Below, piece by piece: positions 1 to 8,584 of a DNA stretch of 64,000 nucleotides (the stretch's first letter is position 1; each line of letters starts with the position of its first letter). The translations under genes were made by a program, and so were the position numbers. The stretch lies in assembly GCF_048264025.1 (NCBI RefSeq), contig NZ_JBLXDN010000002.1:62001-126000 (forward strand). The letters are read 5' to 3'. The stretch is from Nitrincola sp048264025. Lineage in GTDB: Bacteria > Pseudomonadota > Gammaproteobacteria > Pseudomonadales > Balneatricaceae. The notes below the pieces were generated by a model, which was not told the DNA's origin, ran no database searches, and saw nothing but the letters and a program-made list of their open reading frames with translations.

Positions 1-400
1 GGTGATGGTGGTGCATGCTGATGATGGTTTGGACGAGATCAGCCTGGCTACAGCAACACATGTGGCTGAATTGAAAGATGGGTTTATAACCGAGTACAGC
101 ATTACACCAGAAAAGCTTGGCGTTAATAGTCAGAGTCTGATCGGGCTGGAAGTGGAAACGGCCCTGGATTCGTTGAACCTGATACGTGCGGCTTTTTCCG
201 GTGATACGGCCCCCATGGCTGAAAAAGCGCGGTCGATTATTGCATTAAATGCCGGTGCCGCCATCTGGCTGGCCGGGGAAGCTGAGTCTCATAAAGCGGG
301 TGTTGCCAGAGCGATGGAGCTCATGTTGAATGGCAGTGCCTTGAAGAAAATGGAAGCGCTGGCGCATTTTAGTCAGCAGTATGTTAAGGCTGATTCATGA
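1..400 (+). CDS. trpD: Anthranilate phosphoribosyltransferase, C-terminal part (5' end outside window)
   Basis: This is the C-terminal part of TrpD, which transfers a phosphoribosyl group from PRPP to anthranilate in tryptophan synthesis. The open frame runs in from the left edge, so about 130 residues are visible. They carry the family's V-H-A-D-D-G-L-D-E core, then the helical tail with the alternating N-A-G-A-A segment. The stop overlaps the trpC start by four bases (ATGA at 397-400), which implies translational coupling in a trpDC operon. Only the fragment length is uncertain. Confidence 0.93.
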   Translation, partial: VMVVHADDGLDEISLATATHVAELKDGFITEYSITPEKLGVNSQSLIGLEVETALDSLNLIRAAFSGDTAPMAEKARSIIALNAGAAIWLAGEAESHKAGVARAMELMLNGSALKKMEALAHFSQQYVKADS

Positions 401-1206
401 ACGCGACGCCTACTATTTTAAAAAAAATCATAGCCCGTAAACATGAAGAAGTTACGGAGCGACTAGCGCAGGTTTCCATTGCGCAATTGCAAGCGCGTAT
501 AGATGCGCAGCGCGGCAGCGAAACCGATCCACGTGGTTTTGTTGCAGCGTTGGAAGCGGCTATTGCGCAGGGGCGTGCGGCAATTATAGCGGAAGCTAAG
601 AAGGCCAGCCCATCCAAGGGTGTTATCCGCGAAAATTTTGATCCGGCTGAAATTGCCCGCAGTTATGCAGCGGCCGGTGCCAGTTGCTTGTCGGTGCTGA
701 CGGATCAAGACTTTTTTATGGGCTCGGACCGTAATTTGCAGCTGGCACGCGCGGCTTGTAGCTTACCGGTAATCCGCAAGGATTTTATCGTTGATCCTTA
801 TCAGATCTATGAAGCCCGAGCGCTGGGTGCTGATTGTATTCTGTTAATCGTCGCCGCATTGAGTGATGTGCAACTGGCCGAGTTGTCAGAACTGACGCAG
901 CAGTTGGGAATGGATGTGCTGGTTGAAGTGCATGGGGCTGACGAGTTGCAGCGAGCTCTGCCGTTGAACACCCGGCTGCTAGGTATTAATAACCGTGATC
1001 TGCACAGCTTTGAGGTGTCACTGAATAATACCTTTGATTTGCTGGCTAGTATTCCGGCGGATCGTTTAGTCGTCACTGAAAGTGGTATCAATACACCTGA
1101 TGATGTGGCGCAAATGCGTGAGCGTGGCGTACAAGGCTTTCTGGTTGGAGAGGCGTTTATGCGTGCCACCGATCCAGGCGAAAAACTACGGGCGCTGTTT
1201 GATTGA
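397..1206 (+). CDS. trpC: Indole-3-glycerol phosphate synthase
   Basis: TrpC closes the indole ring from carboxyphenylamino-deoxyribulose phosphate in the cytoplasm. The 269-residue product is a full-length single-domain TIM barrel, not the TrpC-TrpF fusion of enterics. Visible family signatures are the A-E-x-K-K-A-S-P-S-K-G segment near residue 67 (catalytic lysine), P-V-I-R-K-D-F-I near 127, I-N-N-R-D-L near 195 and the E-S-G-I phosphate-binding loop near 228. The start overlaps the trpD stop by four bases. Confidence 0.96.
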   Translation: MNATPTILKKIIARKHEEVTERLAQVSIAQLQARIDAQRGSETDPRGFVAALEAAIAQGRAAIIAEAKKASPSKGVIRENFDPAEIARSYAAAGASCLSVLTDQDFFMGSDRNLQLARAACSLPVIRKDFIVDPYQIYEARALGADCILLIVAALSDVQLAELSELTQQLGMDVLVEVHGADELQRALPLNTRLLGINNRDLHSFEVSLNNTFDLLASIPADRLVVTESGINTPDDVAQMRERGVQGFLVGEAFMRATDPGEKLRALFD

Positions 1207-1235
1207 GCAGGCCGACTTAAGAGGATAAGTGACCA

Positions 1236-1634
1236 ATGAAAGCCAGTATACAATGGGATGGTGAGCTGCGTTTTAAAGCTACCAGTGGTAGTGGTTTTGA
1301 GGTAATGATCGATGCAGATCAGCAGCAGGGCCCGCGTCCGATGGAGCTGATACTGCTTGGGCTGGGCGGTTGCACCAGCTATGATGTGGTGCAGATTCTG
1401 AAAAAATCTCGCCAGCAGGTTACTGACTGTCGTGCTGAAATTACCTCAGAACGCGCTGATACTGTGCCGGCCGTGTTCACTAAAATTCATGTGCATTTTG
1501 TGGTGACGGGTGAAAATTTAAAGCCGACACAGGTGGAGCGCGCGGTACGTCTGTCCGCTGAACAGTATTGCTCAGCGTCACTGATGCTGGAACGCGGTGG
1601 TGTGGAGATTACACATAGTTACGAAATAGCCTAA
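1236..1634 (+). CDS. OsmC/Ohr family protein (YhfA-like)
   Basis: A 132-residue OsmC-fold protein. Members of this family reduce organic peroxides with a cysteine pair. The sequence has the G-P-R-P-M-E-L-I-L-L-G-L-G-G-C motif around residues 30-47 with the first cysteine, and the second cysteine in the Q-Y-C-S helix near residue 109. Layout and length are closest to the YhfA subgroup, whose physiological substrate is not settled. A GAGG-type ribosome site precedes the ATG. It lies 29 bases after trpC, so it may be cotranscribed. There is no visible link to tryptophan synthesis. Confidence 0.85.
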   Translation: MKASIQWDGELRFKATSGSGFEVMIDADQQQGPRPMELILLGLGGCTSYDVVQILKKSRQQVTDCRAEITSERADTVPAVFTKIHVHFVVTGENLKPTQVERAVRLSAEQYCSASLMLERGGVEITHSYEIA

Positions 1635-1642
1635 GCACGGGA

Positions 1643-1671
1643 TTGTGGTTGCGTCAATAGACGCGTATAAT
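1643..1671 (+). promoter_or_regulatory. Sigma-70 type promoter for the rpsF operon
   Basis: TTGTGG at 1643-1648 and a perfect TATAAT at 1666-1671 are separated by 17 bases. They lie upstream of the rpsF leader and after the OsmC stop. This is a sequence match only; no start site is known. Confidence 0.7.
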
Positions 1672-1695
1672 TCTGACTCCGTTTTATTTGTTCAA

Positions 1696-1748
1696 CTCCT
1701 TGCTTTCAATCATATGAAATGATCTGGGGGCTGCAAAACCGTAAGGAG
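1696..1748 (+). promoter_or_regulatory. Probable S6:S18 autoregulatory leader of rpsF mRNA
   Basis: In the rpsF 5' untranslated region, CTCCTT (1696-1701) can pair with AAGGAG (1743-1748), which is also the Shine-Dalgarno sequence of rpsF. A CCG triplet (1739-1741) lies just 5' of the closing strand, and an inner hairpin (ATCAT/ATGAT, about 1709-1723) fits in the loop. A stem with an unpaired CCG that mimics the S18 site on 16S rRNA is the described hallmark of the S6:S18 leader. The pairing is read by eye. Confidence 0.6.
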
Positions 1749-1753
1749 CAAAA

Positions 1754-2176
1754 ATGCGTCATTATGAAATCGTATTTCTGGTTCATCCGAATCAGAGCGA
1801 GCAGGTTCCTGCTATGCTGGAACGCTACAAAAACTTGATCGAAGGTTCTGAAGGCACGATTCATCGCCTTGAAGACTGGGGTCGTCGTCAGATGGCTTAC
1901 CCGATCAACAATGCTCATAAAGCCCACTATGTTCTGATGAACATCGAATGCAACCAGGAAACCCTGGATGAGCTGGAAAGTCTGTTCCGTTACAACGATG
2001 CTGTGCTGAGAAGCATGATTCTGCGTTGTAAGGAAGCCGTAACTGAAGTTTCTCCTGTCAAGGCAGCTGAGTCACGCGAAGAGCGTAAGCCTCGCCGTGA
2101 AGAGCGCTCTGAGCGTCAGCCTCGTGAAGATGACGAGTCAGCTGATGAAACAGAGCAGGAAACTGCTGAAGATTAA
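1754..2176 (+). CDS. rpsF: 30S ribosomal protein S6
   Basis: S6 binds S18 and the central domain of 16S rRNA in the 30S platform. The 140-residue product begins M-R-H-Y-E-I-V-F and has the family's R-L-E-D-W-G-R-R-Q-M-A-Y motif near residue 40. The C-terminal tail after about residue 100 is long, acidic and basic by turns, rich in E, R and D; in E. coli the S6 tail receives extra glutamates. It is the first gene of an rpsF-rpsR-DUF2232-rplI operon, with AAGGAG five bases before the ATG. Confidence 0.97.
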   Translation: MRHYEIVFLVHPNQSEQVPAMLERYKNLIEGSEGTIHRLEDWGRRQMAYPINNAHKAHYVLMNIECNQETLDELESLFRYNDAVLRSMILRCKEAVTEVSPVKAAESREERKPRREERSERQPREDDESADETEQETAED

Positions 2177-2199
2177 TTTGAATTAACAGGAGAAAGGAA

Positions 2200-2427
2200 A
2201 TGGCACGTTTTTTCCGTCGTCGCAAGTTCTGTCGTTTCACCGCAGAAGGCGTCTCTCAGATCGATTACAAAGATCTGGAAACTCTGAAAGCTTATATTAC
2301 TGAAACCGGTAAAATTGTACCTAGCCGCATCACTGGCACTAAAGCACGTTACCAGCGTCAGCTGGCAACCGCTATCAAGCGTGCCCGTTACATTGCGCTG
2401 CTGCCGTACACTGACGGTCACGAGTAA
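2200..2427 (+). CDS. rpsR: 30S ribosomal protein S18
   Basis: S18 is the small-subunit partner of S6. The 75-residue basic protein has the canonical R-R-R-K-F-C-R-F start, the I-D-Y-K-D-L region and the S-R-I-T-G-T core. It is full length for the family. A strong AGGAGAAAGG site precedes the ATG, 23 bases after rpsF, so the two partners are made together. Confidence 0.97.
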   Translation: MARFFRRRKFCRFTAEGVSQIDYKDLETLKAYITETGKIVPSRITGTKARYQRQLATAIKRARYIALLPYTDGHE

Positions 2428-2445
2428 GTTGCGGAGGTAACCGTC

Positions 2446-3300
2446 GTGCGAGCCCTGGCAGAAACGCTAATGAAGGGTCGCAGTCAGGCGGTCATGGTGG
2501 TACTTGTTGCTGCTATGTTGCCTCTGCTTTACTGGGTCAGTGCAGCGGGGGTTGCTCTGATAACCCTGCGTAAGGGTGTATCAGAGGGTGTAAAACTATT
2601 GATTTGGGCATTATTGCCGGGTTTTTTCTGGATGTTATCCGGAGATCCCTCGGCCCTAGTGGTCATATCTGGGACATATTTATTGGCTGTTTTACTGAGA
2701 CAGACAAGGTCCTGGCAAAAAGTACTACTGGTACTACTGCCGATTGGCGTAGTGACCAGCGTTGTTCTGGATGCCGGATTGGGCAATTTGTTAGATCAGA
2801 TTGCCGTTGCTGTTCAGGAGATGGTTAGCGAGCGCCGTGCGTCAAATGCATCGGTCATGCAGGCTTGGTCGGATATAGATATTCGTACCTTGTTGCTGGG
2901 TGTGGTTAGTGCCTTTCAGACGGCCACTATGCTGGGGTGTCTGATGTTGGCGCGAAGCTGGCAGGCTGCCTTGTTTAATCCGGGTGGTTTTCGGCAGGAG
3001 TTTCACCAGTTGAGACTACCGTCGGCTGCTGCGATTGCACTGGTTGCGCTGCTGTTGTCCGGGCAGATTACCGGAATGGATATGTCGCGCTGGTTTACAC
3101 TGCTGCTGTTACCCTTGTTGGTAGCAGGCATTGCACTGATACATGGACTGGTTTCTAAGCGGGGGCTGAACACTAGCTGGCTGGCAGCATTTTATCTGTC
3201 GCTGATTTTTGTCGGTCCCTATATGGTTACATTGTTGGTGATTCTTGCGCTGCTAGATTCGTTGATGAATCTTCGGGCAAGGCTGCCAGCAAAGAATTAA
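2446..3300 (+). CDS. DUF2232 family integral membrane protein
   Basis: A 284-residue, very hydrophobic protein with about seven to eight predicted membrane segments, beginning with one at residues 17-40. Position between rpsR and rplI is typical for the DUF2232 protein in Pseudomonas and relatives, and the fold family is related to YybS-like proteins. No function is established and none can be read from motifs here. The start is a GTG at 2446 preceded by GGAGGT at the right distance. Coexpression with ribosomal proteins is implied by the operon. Confidence 0.8.
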   Translation: MRALAETLMKGRSQAVMVVLVAAMLPLLYWVSAAGVALITLRKGVSEGVKLLIWALLPGFFWMLSGDPSALVVISGTYLLAVLLRQTRSWQKVLLVLLPIGVVTSVVLDAGLGNLLDQIAVAVQEMVSERRASNASVMQAWSDIDIRTLLLGVVSAFQTATMLGCLMLARSWQAALFNPGGFRQEFHQLRLPSAAAIALVALLLSGQITGMDMSRWFTLLLLPLLVAGIALIHGLVSKRGLNTSWLAAFYLSLIFVGPYMVTLLVILALLDSLMNLRARLPAKN

Positions 3301-3337
3301 GATACTGCAACTACTGCAGAAAAAAGAGGTTTACGAG

Positions 3338-3784
3338 ATGGAAGTTATTCTGCTCGAAAATATTGGCAAGTTAGGCAAGCTGGGTGACAAAGTAGCTGTA
3401 AAAGCAGGCTACGGACGTAACTTCCTGGTGCCTCAGGGTAAAGCGGTTGCTGCTACGGCTGCAAACGTAACTAAGTTTGAAGAGCGCCGTGCTGAACTGG
3501 AAGCTGCGGCGGCTGCTAAGCTGGCTGAAGCACAGGAACGTGGTGAAACGCTGAATGAAGCACACCTGACCATGGTTAGCAAAGCCGGTGAAGAAGGCAA
3601 GCTGTTCGGTTCTATCGGAACGCGTGACATTGCTGATGCACTGACTGAAACGGGTCATGCGGTTGATAAAAGCGAAGTGCGTCTGCCGGAAGGTACGATC
3701 CGTCATCTTGGCGAATACGCCGTTGATCTGCAGCTTCACCCAGAAGTCACTGTCACCATTACCCTGACAGTTGCCGCTGAGTAA
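3338..3784 (+). CDS. rplI: 50S ribosomal protein L9
   Basis: L9 binds 23S rRNA and reaches across the ribosome surface. The 148-residue product has the N-terminal rRNA-binding domain (M-E-V-I-L-L start, G-Y-G-R-N-F-L-V-P near residue 27), the long connecting helix rich in A, E and R (about 45-75), and the C-terminal domain with the G-K-L-F-G-S motif near residue 87. Length is normal. An AAAAGAGG site precedes the ATG, and a strong terminator follows the stop. Confidence 0.97.
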   Translation: MEVILLENIGKLGKLGDKVAVKAGYGRNFLVPQGKAVAATAANVTKFEERRAELEAAAAAKLAEAQERGETLNEAHLTMVSKAGEEGKLFGSIGTRDIADALTETGHAVDKSEVRLPEGTIRHLGEYAVDLQLHPEVTVTITLTVAAE

Positions 3785-3799
3785 TCCTGCACACTGAAT

Positions 3800-3829
3800 G
3801 CCTGTCTGGTTTATCCAGACAGGCGTTTC
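3800..3829 (+). terminator. Rho-independent terminator after rplI
   Basis: A perfect 10-bp stem, GCCTGTCTGG (3800-3809) against CCAGACAGGC (3815-3824), closes a five-base TTTAT loop and is followed by GTTTCT. It ends the ribosomal protein operon before dnaB. The T-tract is short. Confidence 0.75.
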
Positions 3830-3910
3830 TGCCTTAGTTCGCTGTACCCGCGAATCCAATCCAGCTAAAATGCAGCCTTGTTTTCACCGCCTACCGGTAT
3901 AGATAAGACT

Positions 3911-5296
3911 ATGGATTTTGCTGAACAGCACCAGGACGCTCTCGTCCAGGCTAAAACCCCACCTTTTTCGCTAGAAGCCGAGCAGTCTGTGCTGGGTGGC
4001 TTGATGCTGGATAATCAGGCATGGGATAGCGTTTCCGAAATTCTTGTCGACAGCCACTTTTATCGTTCCGAGCACCGCATGCTGTTCCGGATGCTGCAAA
4101 AACTGGTCGATGACAGTCGTCCATTCGATGTAGTCACCCTGTCAGAAGAGCTGGATCGTGGTGGCGAGCTGGAGCGTGCAGGTGGTTTAGAGTATCTGGT
4201 CGAACTGGCGCGTAATACACCCAGTACCAGCAATATTCGTGCTTATGCTGAAATAGTGCGTGATCGGGCCCTGTTGCGTCAGATGATCCATGTGGCCAAT
4301 GAAATTGCCGACAGCGCTTTTCAGCCCCAGGGCCGGGCTTCTGATGAGATTCTCAACGAAGCTGAGCAGAAAATCTTTCAAATTGCTGAAAATCGCCCGA
4401 ATCAAAGTGGTCCGGAACCGATTAACCCCCTGCTCAAGCGTGCAGTTGAACGTATTGACCACCTGTTCAATAATGCCGACGCTTTGACGGGCGTCACCAC
4501 TGGATTTGATGAACTGGATACCCGTACTGGCGGGTTGCAAAAGTCAGATCTGATCATTGTAGCGGCCAGACCCTCCATGGGTAAAACCACCTTTGCCATG
4601 AATCTGGTTGAAAATGCGCTGATGGGCACGCAGCGACCTGTGCTGGTATTCAGCCTTGAGATGCCCGCCGATCAGCTGGTTACACGTATGTTGTCATCGC
4701 TGGGTAAAATTGATCAGACGCGTGTACGTAACGGGCAGTTGCTGGAAGAGGACTGGCCTAAGCTGACCACGGCGGTGAATATGCTCAAGGGCAAGCCGCT
4801 GTTTATTGATGACACAGCGGGAATCAGCCCGAATGAGATGCGTACCCGTGCTCGTCGCGTGTTTCGTGAACAGGGTGATCTGGGCATGATCATGGTCGAT
4901 TACCTGCAATTGATGCAGATTAAGACAGGTAAATCAGAGGGGCGTACCGCTGAAATCTCCGAAATCTCCCGCTCACTCAAAGCGCTGGCAAAAGAGATGG
5001 AGTGCCCGGTCGTAGCGCTGTCACAGCTGAACCGAAGCCTGGAAAACCGTCCCAATAAACGCCCGGTTAACTCCGATCTGAGGGAATCCGGCGCGATCGA
5101 GCAGGATGCTGACGTCATCATGTTCATCTACCGGGATGAAGTCTATAACGAAGACAGTCCCGAGAAGGGCGTGGCCGAAATCATCATTGGTAAACAGCGT
5201 AATGGACCTATAGGGACCTCGCGCCTAGCCTTTATCGGTAAGTACACCCGCTTTGAAAACCTCAGTCACATCCATTATGATTATGGTGATGACTAA
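3911..5296 (+). CDS. dnaB: Replicative DNA helicase DnaB
   Basis: DnaB is the hexameric helicase at the replication fork. The N-terminal primase-interacting domain contains P-P-x-S-L-E-A-E-Q-S-V-L-G-G near residue 20. The RecA-like domain has a Walker A G-K-T in A-R-P-S-M-G-K-T-T near residue 220, and a Walker B-like V-D-Y-L-Q-L-M near residue 330. The C-terminal L-R-E-S-G-A-I-E-Q-D-A-D motif is intact. I chose the ATG at 3911 (461 residues) over an upstream TTG at 3878 because the family starts close to it. No intein or insertion is seen. Confidence 0.96.
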   Translation: MDFAEQHQDALVQAKTPPFSLEAEQSVLGGLMLDNQAWDSVSEILVDSHFYRSEHRMLFRMLQKLVDDSRPFDVVTLSEELDRGGELERAGGLEYLVELARNTPSTSNIRAYAEIVRDRALLRQMIHVANEIADSAFQPQGRASDEILNEAEQKIFQIAENRPNQSGPEPINPLLKRAVERIDHLFNNADALTGVTTGFDELDTRTGGLQKSDLIIVAARPSMGKTTFAMNLVENALMGTQRPVLVFSLEMPADQLVTRMLSSLGKIDQTRVRNGQLLEEDWPKLTTAVNMLKGKPLFIDDTAGISPNEMRTRARRVFREQGDLGMIMVDYLQLMQIKTGKSEGRTAEISEISRSLKALAKEMECPVVALSQLNRSLENRPNKRPVNSDLRESGAIEQDADVIMFIYRDEVYNEDSPEKGVAEIIIGKQRNGPIGTSRLAFIGKYTRFENLSHIHYDYGDD

Positions 5297-5298
5297 GC

Positions 5299-5730
5299 TC
5301 AGGTCTCTTTCAGCATACGGTCTTTGAAGGCTTCTGGCACAGGTACTACTTTGCGCGCCTGATAGTCGAAAAAGACAATGCCGGTTTTGGCATGGGCTAT
5401 TTCTTTGGCATTTTTCTTGTTAGCCAGCAGATAGTAGAGATCACAGCCATATTTGTTGAAGTCGGCTACCGCTATGTTGACCTGCAAAACATCGCCGTGA
5501 AAGCCTTCCGCTTTATAGACAATAGCTGAATCGGTCATGATGATGCCAAAGCCTTCAATGTCGAGTTCGGAATACTGATACTGGTTTAAAAAACGGATAC
5601 GGGCTTCGTGAATAATCGAGAGCATGGCGTCGTTGCTTAAATGACCGCCGTAATTGATATCACTGATACGCACGGGTATCTCTGTGGTGAACAGATAGTT
5701 CTCAGGCATGTCTATTTTAATGCGTGGCAT
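5299..5730 (-). CDS. Acyl-CoA thioesterase, hotdog fold (4HBT family)
   Basis: A 143-residue single hotdog-domain protein. It carries V-R-I-S-D-I-N-Y-G-G-H-L-S-N-D near residue 20, which matches the 4-hydroxybenzoyl-CoA thioesterase motif with its active-site aspartate and the H-L-x-N-D variant. Such enzymes hydrolyse acyl-CoA or acyl-ACP thioesters in the cytoplasm; the acyl substrate cannot be read from sequence. It is transcribed toward dnaB, whose stop lies only three bases away, with no room for a separate terminator. bioA lies upstream on the same strand. Confidence 0.8.
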   Translation of the reverse strand: MPRIKIDMPENYLFTTEIPVRISDINYGGHLSNDAMLSIIHEARIRFLNQYQYSELDIEGFGIIMTDSAIVYKAEGFHGDVLQVNIAVADFNKYGCDLYYLLANKKNAKEIAHAKTGIVFFDYQARKVVPVPEAFKDRMLKET

Positions 5731-5779
5731 GATATGTCCTTCAGAGTTCTATAAAACTACACTATTTAATCTGGCTATA

Positions 5780-7075
5780 TTATAGCTCACTCACTACCTG
5801 AATGATGGCACTACACAGCTGTTTCAGATCGGCATTATCCATGATGTAGGGAGGCATGACATACACCAGTTTACCAAAGGGGCGTACCCAGACACCCCGC
5901 TCAACAAACCGCGGCTGTACAGTTTGCATATCAACCGCTGAGTGGAGCTCAATCACACCTATACCACCCAGGCAGCGAACCTCAGCGACCGAATCAAACT
6001 CAGCTGCGGGGGCTAGTCCCTGGCGCAAACCCTGCTCAAGGCGTTGAATAGTGGCTTGCCAGTCCTGCTCTAGCAGCAGGTCGATTGATTCACAGGCCAC
6101 CGCGCAGGCCAGTGGGTTGGCCATAAAGGTGGGGCCGTGCATAAAGCAACCGGCACCGCCGTTAGAAATGGTTTCGGCCACGTGACGGTTGGTCAGTGTG
6201 GCGGCCAGCGTCATATACCCGCCAGTCAACGCCTTGCCCAGGCAGAGAATATCGGGGCTGATATCAGCATGTTGGCAGGCAAACAGCTCGCCGGTCCGGC
6301 CAAAACCTGTGGCTATCTCATCGGCAATCAACAGCAGATCATAGTGATCACAGAGGGCTCTGGCTTTTTGCAAATACTCGGCGGAATAAAAACGCATGCC
6401 GCCGGCACCCTGCACAATCGGCTCGAGTATCAGCGCCGCCGCCTGATCATGTTGTTGCGCTAATGTCTGCTCCAGCGCGTATAGATCTTCAGCATACAGG
6501 GGCTGGCCAAAGGGGGTTTGCGGGGCGGGTAAAAAGATCTGTTGTGCCAGTGCGCCACTGAACAACTGGTGCATACCCGTGACCGGATCGCAAACCGACA
6601 TGGCAGCAAAGGTGTCACCATGATAACCACGGCGCAGGCTGATAATGCGTTGCTTGTGTGCCGCTCCGCGTGCCTGCTGGTATTGCAATGCCATCTTGAT
6701 GGCTACTTCCACACTGACTGAGCCGGAGTCGGCAAAAAACACCTTCTCCAGTCCCGCTGGGGTGATCTCAGCCAGTCGTCGCGCCAGCTCCACGGCGGGT
6801 TGATGCGTCAGTCCGCCAAACATCACATGCGCCATGCAGTCAATCTGACTCTTTGCTGCCAGATTCAGTTGGGGATGGTTATAGCCATGAATCACCGACC
6901 ACCAGGAAGCCATGCCATCAATCAGTTCGCGACCATCACTTAGCTGAAGCCTGACACCTGAGGCAGAACTGACGGCATACACCTGTGTGGGTTGGGTCAT
7001 GGATGAGTAAGGGTGCCAGATATGCTCGCGGTCATAGTCGAGGAGTTGTTTCTGTGTGACTGATGTCAGGGGCAT
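5780..7075 (-). CDS. bioA: Adenosylmethionine-8-amino-7-oxononanoate aminotransferase
   Basis: BioA converts KAPA to DAPA in biotin synthesis, using S-adenosylmethionine as amino donor and PLP. The 431-residue class III aminotransferase has H-I-W-H-P-Y-S-S-M at the N-terminus (substrate site), G-Y-H-G-D-T near residue 150, a D-E-I-A-T-G-F-G-R-T-G cofactor motif near 252 and the PLP lysine in L-G-K-A-L-T-G-G near 281. It stands apart from the bioBFHCD operon at 16256-20726, and no BirA-type operator is visible upstream of it or of trmO. Confidence 0.95.
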   Translation of the reverse strand: MPLTSVTQKQLLDYDREHIWHPYSSMTQPTQVYAVSSASGVRLQLSDGRELIDGMASWWSVIHGYNHPQLNLAAKSQIDCMAHVMFGGLTHQPAVELARRLAEITPAGLEKVFFADSGSVSVEVAIKMALQYQQARGAAHKQRIISLRRGYHGDTFAAMSVCDPVTGMHQLFSGALAQQIFLPAPQTPFGQPLYAEDLYALEQTLAQQHDQAAALILEPIVQGAGGMRFYSAEYLQKARALCDHYDLLLIADEIATGFGRTGELFACQHADISPDILCLGKALTGGYMTLAATLTNRHVAETISNGGAGCFMHGPTFMANPLACAVACESIDLLLEQDWQATIQRLEQGLRQGLAPAAEFDSVAEVRCLGGIGVIELHSAVDMQTVQPRFVERGVWVRPFGKLVYVMPPYIMDNADLKQLCSAIIQVVSEL

Positions 7076-7110
7076 GGGGGCTCCGTGGATGCTGGTAAGT
7101 GGTGCCTAGC

Positions 7111-7815
7111 TTAAGCAGTGACCGGTAGGATGTCGATAACATGGATCACTGAATCACTCACAGACCAGTGCAGGTTCAGGTCATGCAAGCGCATGCCGTA
7201 GATGCGCTCACTGTCAGTTTGATAGGCAGGTCGAGGGTCGCAGCGCAACAGTTCAGTGATTTGTTCCTGCAGCGGCTCACCCTGAGCTTGCTGATACTGC
7301 TGGCAGAACAGCTCGGCCTGTGGCGAAAAAATAACCGGCAGCGCCAGGGGCTCTGGCTTGCTGCCGAGTGAAAAGTGGGCCTCAGGCAGGCTGTCGGCAT
7401 AGGGCAAATAAGGCTTGATATCCAGTACCGGTGTGCCATCGAGCAGATCGGCATCGGCCACTTCCAGTATCAGCTCATCACCTTCGCGGGTGATACCTAC
7501 GAGCCGGGCCACTGAAAGGCCGATAGGATTGGGGCGAAAGGTGGAGCGGCTGGCAAATACGCCAAGGCGTTTGTTACCTCCCAACCGTGGTGGACGCACG
7601 GTGGCATGCCAACCCTGATTCTGTGTGGCACTGAATACAAAGATAATCCAGATATGGCTGCAGTCGGTTAACCCTTTGGTGGTATCCGGGTGATTATAGG
7701 GCGCATGCAGGTGGATGCGGGTGCGAAGTGACTGCGTCAGGCCGGGTTGTCTGGGGATGCCAAACTTTTCCTTGAACGGGCTGTGAACATAACCGATCGC
7801 ATCGAACTGAAACAC
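7111..7815 (-). CDS. trmO: tRNA (N6-threonylcarbamoyladenosine37-N6)-methyltransferase TrmO
   Basis: TrmO (TsaA/YaeB) adds the N6 methyl group to t6A37 of certain tRNAs, using SAM in an unusual beta-barrel fold. The 234-residue protein begins F-x-x-I-G-Y-V-H-S-P-F-K-E-K-F-G-I-P-R-Q, a signature of the family. It has R-P-P-R-L-G-G-N near residue 73, F-A-S-R-S-T-F-R-P-N-P-I-G-L-S near 87 and D-G-T-P-V-L-D-I-K-P-Y near 127. It lies 35 bases upstream of bioA in the same direction, so the two may share a transcript. Confidence 0.92.
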   Translation of the reverse strand: MFQFDAIGYVHSPFKEKFGIPRQPGLTQSLRTRIHLHAPYNHPDTTKGLTDCSHIWIIFVFSATQNQGWHATVRPPRLGGNKRLGVFASRSTFRPNPIGLSVARLVGITREGDELILEVADADLLDGTPVLDIKPYLPYADSLPEAHFSLGSKPEPLALPVIFSPQAELFCQQYQQAQGEPLQEQITELLRCDPRPAYQTDSERIYGMRLHDLNLHWSVSDSVIHVIDILPVTA

Positions 7816-7998
7816 CGGGTATATCTCCTGCAGGCTGGTGATGGGGTGATAGCTGGCAGGATGATAACCGGCTTGCTGCCGAGAGACAAAGTCTGTGTTG
7901 ATTTCAACTGAACCACATGCTTAGATAATTCGCCATTGGGTAGGCTGGCCAAAGCCGGAGACCCATACCAGTTTGTATGAAGCTAAAGGGATGAGTTT

Positions 7999-8559
7999 AT
8001 GAAAATTGCGGTATTTTGCGGCTCCAGTGCAGGCCTTGATCCAGTCTATACCCAGGCAGCCAGAGCGCTGGGGCAGTATTTTGCTGAGCGGCAGATTGCG
8101 TTGGTTTATGGTGGCGGTAAAGTCGGTTTGATGGGCGTTATTGCTGACACCGTCATGGATGCCGGTGGGCAGGTGTATGGTGTTATTCCGGTATCGCTGC
8201 AATCCAAAGAGTTGGCGCATCCTGGTTTAACAGAACTATTTGTTGTCGCCGATATGCATGAGCGCAAGGCTAAAATGGCACAACTGGCAGATGCCTTCGT
8301 TGCCATGCCGGGTGGGGCAGGAACACTGGAAGAAATTTTCGAATCCTGGACCTGGGCGCAACTGGGGTATCACACCAAACCCTGCGCTTTTTACAATGTG
8401 AACGGCTTTTATGATCCGCTGCTGCAGATGGTAACCAACATGACAGAGGCCGGTTTTCTGAAGCCTGTGCATGCCAATATGCTGATTCGGGCTGATCAGC
8501 CCGAAGCACTGCTGCAGGCGTTAGAGCAGTATCAGCCGCCGCAACATAAATGGTCCTAG
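7999..8559 (+). CDS. LOG family protein (TIGR00730, phosphoribohydrolase-like)
   Basis: A 186-residue Rossmann-type protein with the two hallmark motifs of the Lonely Guy family: P-G-G-x-G-T-L-E-E (here M-P-G-G-A-G-T-L-E-E near residue 98) and the upstream G-G-G-K-V-G-L-M-G near 35. Characterised members cleave cytokinin riboside monophosphates or AMP to the base and ribose 5-phosphate; many bacterial members have no assigned role. It is a single gene between trmO (divergent) and a DUF3087 gene (convergent). Confidence 0.88.
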   Translation: MKIAVFCGSSAGLDPVYTQAARALGQYFAERQIALVYGGGKVGLMGVIADTVMDAGGQVYGVIPVSLQSKELAHPGLTELFVVADMHERKAKMAQLADAFVAMPGGAGTLEEIFESWTWAQLGYHTKPCAFYNVNGFYDPLLQMVTNMTEAGFLKPVHANMLIRADQPEALLQALEQYQPPQHKWS

Positions 8560-8584
8560 CAGCTGAGGAATAAAACCTTTGAAT

